The position numbers and the translations under genes are program-made. Under the pieces are notes generated by a model that made no database searches, had not been told where the DNA came from, and saw only the letters and a program-made list of their open reading frames with translations. Shown in pieces: positions 8,181 to 15,616 of a stretch of 64,000 nt of DNA (position 1 is the stretch's first letter; the number at the start of each line of letters is the position of its first letter). Location of the stretch: positions 62,001-126,000 of the forward strand of contig NZ_PVMZ01000015.1 of the NCBI RefSeq assembly GCF_003001815.1. The letters run 5' to 3'. Source of the stretch: Actinoplanes italicus. Its GTDB lineage: Bacteria > Actinomycetota > Actinomycetes > Mycobacteriales > Micromonosporaceae.

Positions 8181-8978
8181 ATGCGGGACAACGAAGCCTT
8201 CGTACGCGAGGTCCACGACAAGGGCCTGGCCTACGACCTCCCCGTGATGACCAGACGGCGGATGCTGACGATCGGCGGGGCGGGCGCCCTGACCGTGGCC
8301 GGCGGCGGCACACTGCTCGGCGGCGCCGAGAAGGCCACCGCGGCCTGCGCCGCCGAGGTCGACTCGGAGACCGCCGGACCGTACCCGGCCGACGGCTCCA
8401 ACGGCCCGAACGTCCGCGTGCTCTCCGGCATCGTGCGCAGTGACATCCGGTCGTCGTTCGGCACGTCGACGACCACCGCTCCGGGCGTACCGCTGCAGTT
8501 CTCCCTGACCGTCCTGAACGCGGCGTGCACGCCGACGGTCGGCGCGGCGGTCTACGCCTGGCACTGCGACCGGGCCGGACGGTACTCGCTCTACTCCTCC
8601 GGCGTGACGAACCAGAACTACCTGCGCGGCATCCAGGTGACCAACTCGACCGGGACGGTGACCTTCACCAGCATCTTCCCGGGCTGTTACGCGGGCCGCT
8701 GGCCTCACATCCACTTCGAGGTCTACTCGTCGCTGGCCGCGGCGACCAGCGCGTCCGGCCCGATCCGCAAGACGTCGCAGATCGCGCTGCCGGAGGCCGT
8801 CTCCAGGACGGTCTACAGCAGCGCGACCGGCTATTCGCAGAGCGTCGCCAACATGAGCCGGCTCACCCTCGCCGGCGACATGGTGTTCGGCGACGACCTG
8901 GCCGCGACCCAGATGGCGGCCGTGACCGGTTCGGTGTCGGCCGGTTACACGGCGCGCCTGACGATCACGGTTCCCTAA
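8181..8978 (+). CDS. Tat-exported intradiol ring-cleavage dioxygenase
   Basis: 265 residues from the ATG at 8181, preceded by AGGAGG. A Tat signal is visible (TRRRMLTIGGAGALTVAGGG, about 24-43). The core shows the intradiol dioxygenase fold: ETAGPYPADGSN, a beta-rich domain, and the Fe(III) ligand set as Tyr near 135, Tyr near 170 and the His pair in WPHIHFEVY (about 176 and 178). Known enzymes cleave catechols between the hydroxyls; extracytoplasmic actinobacterial members act on plant- or lignin-derived aromatics. The gene overlaps the convergent dehydrogenase by 4 bp. Confidence 0.85.
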   Translation: MRDNEAFVREVHDKGLAYDLPVMTRRRMLTIGGAGALTVAGGGTLLGGAEKATAACAAEVDSETAGPYPADGSNGPNVRVLSGIVRSDIRSSFGTSTTTAPGVPLQFSLTVLNAACTPTVGAAVYAWHCDRAGRYSLYSSGVTNQNYLRGIQVTNSTGTVTFTSIFPGCYAGRWPHIHFEVYSSLAAATSASGPIRKTSQIALPEAVSRTVYSSATGYSQSVANMSRLTLAGDMVFGDDLAATQMAAVTGSVSAGYTARLTITVP

Positions 8979-10207
8979 CGCAGGGTTCCGTGCGGGTCCA
9001 GCACGTACTTCCGCGCCGCCCCCTGGTCGAACTCCTGGTATCCCCGCGGAGCCTCGTCCAGGGGGATCGGCGTGGCGTTGACGTTGCGGGCGATCGACAC
9101 CCGGTCGTGCAGGATCGCCATCATGAGCTGATGGTTGTACTTCATCACCGGGCACTGGCCGGTGACGAACGAGTGCGACTTCGCCCAGCCCAGACCGAGC
9201 CGCAGCGAAAGCGAGCCGACCTTCGCGGCCTCGTCGACGCCACCGGGGTCTCCGGTGACATAGAGGCCGGGTACGCCGATCGCCCCGCCCGCCCGGGTCA
9301 GGTCCATCAGCGAGTTCAGCACGGTGGCCGGCATCTCGGTGGACGAGTCCCGCCCGTGCCCGCGTGCCTCGAAACCGACCGCGTCGACTGCCGAGTCGAC
9401 CAGCGGCTGCCCGATCGCGGGAGCCGCCCGCCCGAGGATCTGCTGCACCTGCTCGACCGGGTCGCCGTGTGACACGTTGATGGTCTCGCAGCCGAAGCTG
9501 CGGGCCTGGGCGAGCCGTTCGTCGTTGAGGTCGCCGACGATGACGACCGCGGCCCCGAGCAGGAACGCCGAGGTGGCGGCGGCCAGCCCGACGGGCCCGG
9601 CGCCGGCGATGTAGACGGTGGAGCCGGTGGTCACGCCCGCGCTCACGCAACCGTGGTAGCCGGTGGGGAAGATGTCGCTGAGCATGGCCAGGTCGAGGAT
9701 CTTCTCGAGTGCCTGGTCACGGTCGGGGAATCGCAGCAGGTTCCAGTCGGCGTACGGGACCATCACGTACTCGGCCTGTCCACCGACCCAGCCACCCATG
9801 TCGACGTAGCCGTACGCCGATCCGGGTCTGTCGGGGTTGACGTTGAGGCAGACTCCGGTCTTGCGCTCCTTGCAGTTGCGGCACCGGCCGCAGGAGATGT
9901 TAAACGGCACCGACACCACGTCGCCGACGCGCACGTATTCGACGTCCGGTCCCACGTCGACGACCTCGCCGGTGATCTCGTGGCCCAGCACGAGCCCGCC
10001 CGGGGCGGTGGTCCGCCCGCGGACCATGTGCTGGTCGCTGCCGCAGATGTTGCTGACGACGGTCTTGAGGATCGCGCCGTGCGGGGTGCGCCGTCCCACG
10101 TTCTCCTTGTTGACGCCGGGGCCGTCCTTGACCTCGTAGCTCGGGTACTCGATGTCGCGGACCTCGACGCGTCCGGGACCCTGGTAGACAACCGCTCTGT
10201 TGCCCAT
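8975..10207 (-). CDS. zinc-dependent dehydrogenase, glutathione-independent formaldehyde dehydrogenase-like
   Basis: 410 residues from the ATG at 10207, which has AAGGAGG 5 nt upstream. It is a medium-chain Zn alcohol dehydrogenase: catalytic zinc site in NICGSDQHM and the GHEITGEV block, structural-zinc cysteines in CGRCRNCKERKTGVC, and the Rossmann motif AGAGPVGLAA. The extended N-terminus (EYPSYEVKDGPGVNKENV) and the long C-terminal half (YVTGDPGG, GKVGSLS-type block) are typical of the formaldehyde dismutase/PFDH subgroup, which keeps NAD bound. Physiological substrate not determinable from sequence. Confidence 0.8.
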   Translation of the reverse strand: MGNRAVVYQGPGRVEVRDIEYPSYEVKDGPGVNKENVGRRTPHGAILKTVVSNICGSDQHMVRGRTTAPGGLVLGHEITGEVVDVGPDVEYVRVGDVVSVPFNISCGRCRNCKERKTGVCLNVNPDRPGSAYGYVDMGGWVGGQAEYVMVPYADWNLLRFPDRDQALEKILDLAMLSDIFPTGYHGCVSAGVTTGSTVYIAGAGPVGLAAATSAFLLGAAVVIVGDLNDERLAQARSFGCETINVSHGDPVEQVQQILGRAAPAIGQPLVDSAVDAVGFEARGHGRDSSTEMPATVLNSLMDLTRAGGAIGVPGLYVTGDPGGVDEAAKVGSLSLRLGLGWAKSHSFVTGQCPVMKYNHQLMMAILHDRVSIARNVNATPIPLDEAPRGYQEFDQGAARKYVLDPHGTLR

Positions 10208-10549
10208 GGTGCCTCCTTCCGGTCTCCGCCAGTCTTTACCGGAATGTCCCAAGAACAGAACCGTCGGTAGTCGCGGATGATGAGACCCGGCGGATCGGCC
10301 GGAGCCGGGCCATGCCCCGCCGCCGGCAGGACCATCCCCGGCCGGTGCCGGCGGTGACGGCGGTCGTCAGCGTGACCTGCATATGGCTCGCGTCTCCGTA
10401 CGGCCCGGCGCCGCTGCCGTTCGCGGTCGCCGGCCACACCGTCACCCGGCGGCTGCCGTGGCGGTCCGCCGCGATCGCCGCGCCGGTGCTGGCCGCGCAC
10501 AATCTCAGCGACGGCCCGCAACTGAACGATCCGGCCGCCAGATCTTCGC
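10208..10549. other. intergenic stretch without a supported gene
   Basis: The region up to the hairpin elements at 10550-10645 contains open frames on both strands, but none has a credible ribosome site or recognisable protein. It holds the upstream region of the minus-strand dehydrogenase and otherwise nothing I can name. Confidence 0.5.
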
Positions 10550-10602
10550 GGCTGGCCCGGACCGCTGTTTCACGGGCGTCGAGACAGCGGTGCGGCACAG
10601 CC
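10550..10602. repeat. 53-bp hairpin element, copy A
   Basis: Two 22-nt arms (10550-10571 and 10581-10602) surround a 9-nt loop (10572-10580). Right arm begins GAGACAGCGGTGCGG and ends ACAGCC; left arm pairs with 4 mismatches. Arm length, loop length and the core GAGACAGCGGT match the copies at 45055-45107 and 48537-48589 about 35-38 kb away. It is followed 10 bp later by an unrelated perfect hairpin. Confidence 0.75.
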
Positions 10603-10611
10603 GGTGAACAT

Positions 10612-10645
10612 GGACGTCCCCGGCCGCGGCTGGCCGGGGACGTCC
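10612..10645 (-). terminator. strong hairpin downstream of the 10670-11101 gene
   Basis: A perfect 14-bp stem (GGACGTCCCCGGCC at 10612-10625 against 10632-10645) with a 6-nt loop, 24 bp past the stop of the minus-strand gene. There is no long U-tract, which is common for actinomycete terminators. Confidence 0.55.
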
Positions 10646-10669
10646 GGGGCGGAGGGGGCGTTCGGGTTT

Positions 10670-11101
10670 TCAGACGGTTACCCCACTTGTGGTCGGGGCG
10701 GGCTCGGGGCTGGCGAGCGTGACGCGGGGGCTCGGCTCCTCGCGTGGGATCGGGACCGCACCGGCTCCGGCGGTCGGGCGGGGACGTCGCGGCAGGATGC
10801 CTCCGGAACTGCCGCCGCGTCCTGGGTAGATGTGCAGGCCGTGAACCGGATCGGGCACCGCGTCGAGGGCGGCGCGAACGACTGGGAGAGCGCGGAAGGC
10901 CGGCCAGATCTCCTCGTCGGCGAACGCGATCTCGAGGAGGACGCCCCAGGAGAAGGCTCGCCAGTGCCACTCGCGGGCACCGAACGAGATGCCGGAGGAG
11001 ACGATCGTCTCCTGATGCATGTCGCGCCAGCGGCCCGCGGACGAATGCGGCCCGTCAACGATCTCGATCGACCACCAGTGCAGAGTCATATCGACCACCA
11101 T
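10670..11101 (-). CDS. conserved hypothetical protein
   Basis: 143 residues from the ATG at 11101, which has GAAGG 4 nt upstream; an ATG at 11089 is an alternative. The folded part (about residues 1-95) is rich in Trp and aromatic residues (LHWWSIEIVDGP, REWHWRAFSWGVLLEIAF, FADEEIWPAFRALP); the C-terminal 45 residues are Pro/Arg/Ala-rich and look disordered. No signal peptide or membrane segment. I do not recognise the family. Downstream hairpin at 10612-10645 suggests a single-gene transcript. Confidence 0.6.
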   Translation of the reverse strand: MVVDMTLHWWSIEIVDGPHSSAGRWRDMHQETIVSSGISFGAREWHWRAFSWGVLLEIAFADEEIWPAFRALPVVRAALDAVPDPVHGLHIYPGRGGSSGGILPRRPRPTAGAGAVPIPREEPSPRVTLASPEPAPTTSGVTV

Positions 11102-11292
11102 CACGCCTTCAGGGTGCCCTCGATGCTACTGCCGCACAGAGATCGCCCGGGCGTATTCGGCACATCCGACCCTCAGATTGGCATCCGGAGCGGCCGCTCA
11201 CCGAGATCTTGAGGACTTGCGGTGGCATTGAAGGCCAAACCTCACAAGATCGCCAAAAAACATGAGGTGAGGCGGCGGCGGGGCGGGGCGGT

Positions 11293-12501
11293 TCAGGCGG
11301 CGGAACTGCCGGAGTGGCGGCCGGACGGCAGGGCCGCATGCCGCCTCGCCGGTAACCGCCGCGCCCGCCGGACAGCGGGCTGTTCCCCGGCCGCCGCACG
11401 GGTCTCCGGCAACTGCGGCCCCGCCCAGGCGGGCAGGGCACCGGGCGCGCTGAACGTACGGTCCGGCGGTATCCACAGCGGCTGCGGCGCGTTCGGCGAG
11501 CCCCACCACAGGAACGTCCCGTACCCGCGGACCAGCGGCGGCTGCAACGCGGGCCAGTGCGCCTCCGGCGGGATGGCCAGCCGCCACGCCTCGGCGGGGA
11601 GCAGCGCTCCGGCACGGGGCGGCGGGACCACGACGGCGCCGGTGCCGGCGGGCACGGATTCGTCGCCGGCCGGTGCGACGGCGGCGGGCGCGGAGGCCAG
11701 GACGATGGCGGAGCCGACGGTGACGAGGCCGGCGGCGAGAGCGGGCAGTTCCCAGCCGGACCGTACGGTGTCGCCGATCAGGGTGAGGGCGATGATCGAC
11801 GGCAGGACGACCTCGCCGGTCCAGTGGACGGCGGTGACCCGGCCGACCTCGCCGCCCTGGAGCGCGCCGGCGTACAGCAGCATGCCGGTCATCGCGAACG
11901 CGATCATCGTCCAGGTGACCGGCTCGGTGACGACGGCGACGAATCCGGTGGTGAACTGCCGCATCTCCTCCTCGGGGAACTGCAGGGCGCGGCCGGAGAT
12001 GGCGGCGCCGCCGAGGGAGAAGCCGCCGACCAGGGCGATCAGCCCGGAACGGCCGGTCTTGGTGGCGCCCCAGCCGAGCAGCCAGAGGATGAGCAGCGCC
12101 GACACGAGTCCGATGCGGACCTGTGTGGACGGCAGCATCTCGTGCTGCTGGCCGGCGGAGAGGGCGAGGACGCCGAGGGCGGCGGTGGTGCAGACGATGG
12201 CGAACACGTCACGGCGGCGCAGCTTGGAGCCGAGGAACAGCCAGGCGGCGACGGCGGTGACGGCCAGCGAGGAGGCGAGCACCGACTCGACGACGTAGAC
12301 GGCCAGGTGCTGCAGGGCGACGATGGCGCCGATCCAGGCGACGATGTCGAAGACGATGCCGATCAGGTAGAGCGGATGGCCGAGCGTACTGGCCGTGCTG
12401 TGGCTGCGTTTGGCGCCGATGGCCTGCAGGATCGATCCGGTCGCGTAACTGAACGCGCCGAACACGGCCATCCCCAGCGCGAACCAGCTCATGGAGGTCA
12501 T
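11293..12501 (-). CDS. DMT-like multi-pass membrane protein with disordered tail
   Basis: 402 residues; GGGAGGTGGG precedes the ATG at 12501. The first 280 or so residues contain about nine hydrophobic segments (for example MSWFALGMAVFGAFSYATGS, YLIGIVFDIVAWIGAIVAL, FAIVCTTAALGVLALSAG, LVSALLILWLLGWGATK), resembling drug/metabolite-transporter or nicotinamide-type DMT proteins of actinomycetes. The last 120 residues are Pro/Ala/Trp-rich and probably cytoplasmic or disordered. It starts 51 bp after the polysaccharide operon's last gene on the same strand, so a role in export of a glycan precursor is possible but unproven. Confidence 0.65.
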   Translation of the reverse strand: MTSMSWFALGMAVFGAFSYATGSILQAIGAKRSHSTASTLGHPLYLIGIVFDIVAWIGAIVALQHLAVYVVESVLASSLAVTAVAAWLFLGSKLRRRDVFAIVCTTAALGVLALSAGQQHEMLPSTQVRIGLVSALLILWLLGWGATKTGRSGLIALVGGFSLGGAAISGRALQFPEEEMRQFTTGFVAVVTEPVTWTMIAFAMTGMLLYAGALQGGEVGRVTAVHWTGEVVLPSIIALTLIGDTVRSGWELPALAAGLVTVGSAIVLASAPAAVAPAGDESVPAGTGAVVVPPPRAGALLPAEAWRLAIPPEAHWPALQPPLVRGYGTFLWWGSPNAPQPLWIPPDRTFSAPGALPAWAGPQLPETRAAAGEQPAVRRARRLPARRHAALPSGRHSGSSAA

Positions 12502-12552
12502 AGCCCACCTCCCACATGATCACGCTCAGTGGATCGATCGGTCACTCTCGGA

Positions 12553-13602
12553 TCATAGGACCCCGGAAAGATCCATGCGAGCGAATCCTTCGATCGTCTC
12601 CACCATCCGCTGCAGATCCCCCGGCGAGCACCGGTGATCGGCGGGCAGCGTCAGCACCCGGTCGGCCAGATCGGCCGCCTCGGCGTCACCGCTCCAGAAT
12701 CCGTTGCGGTCCTGCCGCCAGTGCACCGGCGCGTAGATGCCGTGCCGCGCGAGATGCGCGAGCAACCCGTCCCGCGACGAGGCGGAGGGGCACAAGAGCT
12801 GCAAACGAAAACCTCCGACCCCTAATTTTGTACGGCTGTCGAGCGCCGCCCCCAGCTGAGTCGCATTTCGCGCGCTCGCCTGGCGTACAGCAGAAATGTC
12901 GAGAAGCGGCAGCACCGCGGCCGTGACCGCATGGGCCGAAGCCGCACTGCCGAGAAGTTGACGTTCGCCCTGCTGCTGCAGTGTCCGGAACTGATCCTTG
13001 GGAACCGGCTGCCCGTCCCGCCAGGCGGCCTTGAGCAGCATGGCCGCGAGCTTGAGATCGGCGCCCCTGGACCCACCGGCGACCGGGCGGGGCAGTTCGA
13101 GACCGCGCGGCGACCACAGCAGTCCCCCGTCCGGCAGCGGCAGCGTCTTGCGCAGCGAGGCGACGGCGTAGTGCGCCGCGCTGTCGCGGGACCAGTCGCT
13201 GAACGGGTCATGCGAGTGGTCCTCGATCACCGTGACGCCCGGATGTCCGGTGATCCACCCGGCCCAGGGCGCGCCGTCCTCGCGTCCGAAAAGGTTCTGC
13301 GTGAGGACCACGTCGCCCGGCCGGGGACGCAAGGTCTCCCAGCGCACGCCGCCGGAGTCGGGCAGGTGCCGGTACCAGGCGATCGACACCTGCCGGGACA
13401 GGTACTCGGCGACGCCCATGCAGAAGTACGACGGCACGTGCAGCCGGCCGGCCGGCGCGAGCAGGCGCAGCAGTTCGCTGAGCGCACCGCATCCGGTGGC
13501 GAAGAGCTCGCGCCGTCCGGGCAGCCAGCCGGGCAGACCGCCCCGCTCGGGATCGAGCAGGGCGGCCGGGTCCCAGTGGAACTCCGAGCCGATCTCGGAC
13601 AT
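12553..13602 (-). CDS. DegT/DnrJ/EryC1-like protein of a polysaccharide locus
   Basis: 349 residues from the ATG at 13602; an in-frame GTG at 13617 overlaps the upstream gene. The sequence opens IGSEFHWDP, as in many DegT-type proteins of exopolysaccharide loci, and has the fold-type-I PLP landmarks: a glycine-rich N-terminal region (ATGCGALSELLRLL), VIEDHSHDP with the acidic residue that contacts the pyridine ring, and SLRKTLPLPDGG with the candidate Schiff-base lysine. The start lies only 4 nt after the sugar-transferase stop, so translation is likely coupled. Known members aminate keto-sugars; this divergent branch may differ. Confidence 0.7.
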   Translation of the reverse strand: MSEIGSEFHWDPAALLDPERGGLPGWLPGRRELFATGCGALSELLRLLAPAGRLHVPSYFCMGVAEYLSRQVSIAWYRHLPDSGGVRWETLRPRPGDVVLTQNLFGREDGAPWAGWITGHPGVTVIEDHSHDPFSDWSRDSAAHYAVASLRKTLPLPDGGLLWSPRGLELPRPVAGGSRGADLKLAAMLLKAAWRDGQPVPKDQFRTLQQQGERQLLGSAASAHAVTAAVLPLLDISAVRQASARNATQLGAALDSRTKLGVGGFRLQLLCPSASSRDGLLAHLARHGIYAPVHWRQDRNGFWSGDAEAADLADRVLTLPADHRCSPGDLQRMVETIEGFARMDLSGVL

Positions 13603-13606
13603 CGGC

Positions 13607-14260
13607 TCAGGCGGCACGGCTGACTTCCGGCTGCTCGACGGCAGCCTGCTGGCGACCGATATTGATCTGGTCGACGTGGACCGGAGGCTCGTCCCGGTTC
13701 AGGCTGATCGCGGTCCGCCACATGATCTTCAGGTCGAGCAGCGGCGACCAGTTGTCGACGTACCAGCGGTCGAGGACGAAACGCTGCGCCCAGTCGATGT
13801 CGTCCCGCCCGTTGACCTGGGCCCACCCGGTGATGCCGGGCTTCACCTCGAGGCGGCGGGCGTCGTCGGCCGAGTAGCAGGCGACCTGCGGCAGCACGTC
13901 CGGGCGCGGGCCGACCAGGTTCATGTGCCCGGCCAGCACGTTGAGCAGCTGGGGCAGCTCGTCGAGGCTGGTACGCCGCAGGAAGCGCCCGCACCGGGTG
14001 ATGCGCGGGTCGTTCTCGACCAGGCCGAACGGGTCGTCGATGCCGAGCTGGGCGCTCATCGCGACCGAGTTGTGCACCATCGAGCGGAACTTGAGCATCC
14101 GGAACGGGACGCCTCCCTTGCCGGCCCGGTCCTGGACGAAGAGGACGCCCTTGCCGTCGGCGATCCGGATCCAGGCGGCGATCGCCAGGATCACGGGCGC
14201 CAGCAGGATGATCATGACGAGTGCGGTCAGACGGTTGAGACCGTTCCAGATCAGACGCAC
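13607..14260 (-). CDS. undecaprenyl-phosphate sugar phosphotransferase (priming glycosyltransferase)
   Basis: 217 residues from a GTG at 14260 that has AAGGGGAG 8 nt upstream; longer frames upstream are the shadow of the neighbouring dehydrogenase gene. One N-terminal membrane helix (LTALVMIILLAPVILAIAAW) precedes the bacterial sugar-transferase domain: FVQDRAGKGG, FRMLKFRSMV, the catalytic-region RRTSLDELPQLLNVL, MNLVGPRPD and VKPGITGWAQVNGRDD. This is the short monotopic form without the extra membrane domain of WbaP/WcaJ. It starts repeat-unit synthesis by moving a sugar-1-phosphate onto undecaprenyl phosphate. Confidence 0.9.
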   Translation of the reverse strand: MRLIWNGLNRLTALVMIILLAPVILAIAAWIRIADGKGVLFVQDRAGKGGVPFRMLKFRSMVHNSVAMSAQLGIDDPFGLVENDPRITRCGRFLRRTSLDELPQLLNVLAGHMNLVGPRPDVLPQVACYSADDARRLEVKPGITGWAQVNGRDDIDWAQRFVLDRWYVDNWSPLLDLKIMWRTAISLNRDEPPVHVDQINIGRQQAAVEQPEVSRAA

Positions 14261-14309
14261 GATTGTTCTCCCCTTACAGCGACGCTTGCAGCGGCGCTCG
14301 CAGCGACGG

Positions 14310-15566
14310 TCACAGCGACTCGACGGCCGGCCCGGTGAGCCGATGCCGGGTGTCCAGCACGTAGGGCGCGTGCTCGAGCACGAGGTCCAGGTCGAAGGCG
14401 TCGTGGTCGGCGAGCAGGACCACGGCGTCGGCGTCGGCGAGCTGCTCGGCGGTGAGCGGCACCATCGCGACCCGGCTGTCGACGTGGGCGTCCTCGACCA
14501 CATGGGGGTCGGCGGCCCGTACGTCCGCCCCCATCTCCAGCAGCAGCGAGGCGACACGCCGCGCCGGCGACTCCCGGGCGTCGCCGGTGTTCTTCTTGTA
14601 AGCCAGGCCGAGCAGCAGGATCGTCGAGCCGTTGACCGACTTGCGCCGCTTGTTGAGCGCGGCCACGAGACGGCGCGCCACGTAGTCGGGCATGTGGTTG
14701 TTGATGTCGTTGGCGAGCTCGACGAAGCGGAAGCTCTGGCCGAGCGTCCGCTGGACCCGCCACGACAGGTAGGACGGGTCGATCGGCAGGCAGTGCCCGC
14801 CGACGCCGGGACCGGGCACGAACCGCATGTAGCCGAACGGCTTCGACGATGCGGCGTCGATCGCCTCCCAGACGTTGATGCCGAGCTCGTGTGCGTACAC
14901 CGCCAGTTCGTTGACCAGGGCGATGTTGACGTGCCGGAAGGTGTTCTCGAGCAGCTTGGCCAGCTCCGCGACCTTCGGGTCGGAGACCGGCACGGTCTTC
15001 TCCACGACCGACGCGTAGAACGCCTGCACCATCGCCAGCGACGCCGGGTTCATGCCGGACACCACCTTCGGCGTGGTGACCAGGTTCCACTCCCGGTTGC
15101 CCGGGTCGATGCGCTCGGGGCTGTAGCCGAGGTGGAAGTCGACCCCGGCGATCAGGCCGGAGCCCTCCTCCAGCAGCGGCGCCACCAGCTCGGTGGTGGT
15201 GCCCGGATAGGTGGTCGACTCGAGGGCGACGGTCGCGCCCGGCCGCAGGTAGCGGGCCAGGGTGCGGGCCGAGTCCTCGATGTAGGTCAGGTCCGGGCTG
15301 CCGTCGCGCAGCGGCGTCGGGACGGCGATCACCGCGACGTCGAAGCCGGCGCACGAGCGCGGGTCCGACGACGGGTGGAAGGAACCGGTGGCCAGGACCT
15401 TCTGCAGGTCGGCCGAGGAGACGTCGTCGACGTAGGACTCCCCGGCGGCGAGCCGCTTGATCCGCTCGTCGTCGACGTCGAAGCCGACCACGGTGTGCCC
15501 GACCTCGGCCGCGCGGACCGCGAGCGGCAGCCCCACGTAACCCTGACCGGCGATGACGACCCGCAT
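14310..15566 (-). CDS. nucleotide-sugar dehydrogenase (UDP-glucose/UDP-HexNAc 6-dehydrogenase family)
   Basis: 418 residues from the ATG at 15566 with AAGGAGAG upstream. N-terminal Rossmann motif GQGYVGLPLA with acidic beta2 end (VVGFDVDD); catalytic cysteine in GVGGHCLPIDPSYLSW; conserved TYPGTT, ENTFRHVNIALVNELA and GLAYKKNTGDARESP. The PIDPSYLSW block is closer to WbpA/TviB-type enzymes acting on UDP-N-acetylhexosamines than to UDP-glucose dehydrogenase, but I infer this only from motif wording. It oxidises C6 to a carboxylate, supplying an acidic sugar for the polysaccharide. Confidence 0.85.
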   Translation of the reverse strand: MRVVIAGQGYVGLPLAVRAAEVGHTVVGFDVDDERIKRLAAGESYVDDVSSADLQKVLATGSFHPSSDPRSCAGFDVAVIAVPTPLRDGSPDLTYIEDSARTLARYLRPGATVALESTTYPGTTTELVAPLLEEGSGLIAGVDFHLGYSPERIDPGNREWNLVTTPKVVSGMNPASLAMVQAFYASVVEKTVPVSDPKVAELAKLLENTFRHVNIALVNELAVYAHELGINVWEAIDAASSKPFGYMRFVPGPGVGGHCLPIDPSYLSWRVQRTLGQSFRFVELANDINNHMPDYVARRLVAALNKRRKSVNGSTILLLGLAYKKNTGDARESPARRVASLLLEMGADVRAADPHVVEDAHVDSRVAMVPLTAEQLADADAVVLLADHDAFDLDLVLEHAPYVLDTRHRLTGPAVESL

Positions 15567-15616
15567 GGGGGTTCTCTCCTTAAGAATTCTCTTGGCCCGG
15601 GGCTTGTGCCTGCGGC

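Noticed and set aside
10312..10722. 136-residue plus-strand ORF in the gap after the formaldehyde-dehydrogenase-like gene
   Set aside because: It spans two hairpin elements and runs antisense to the end of a better gene; composition is not protein-like.
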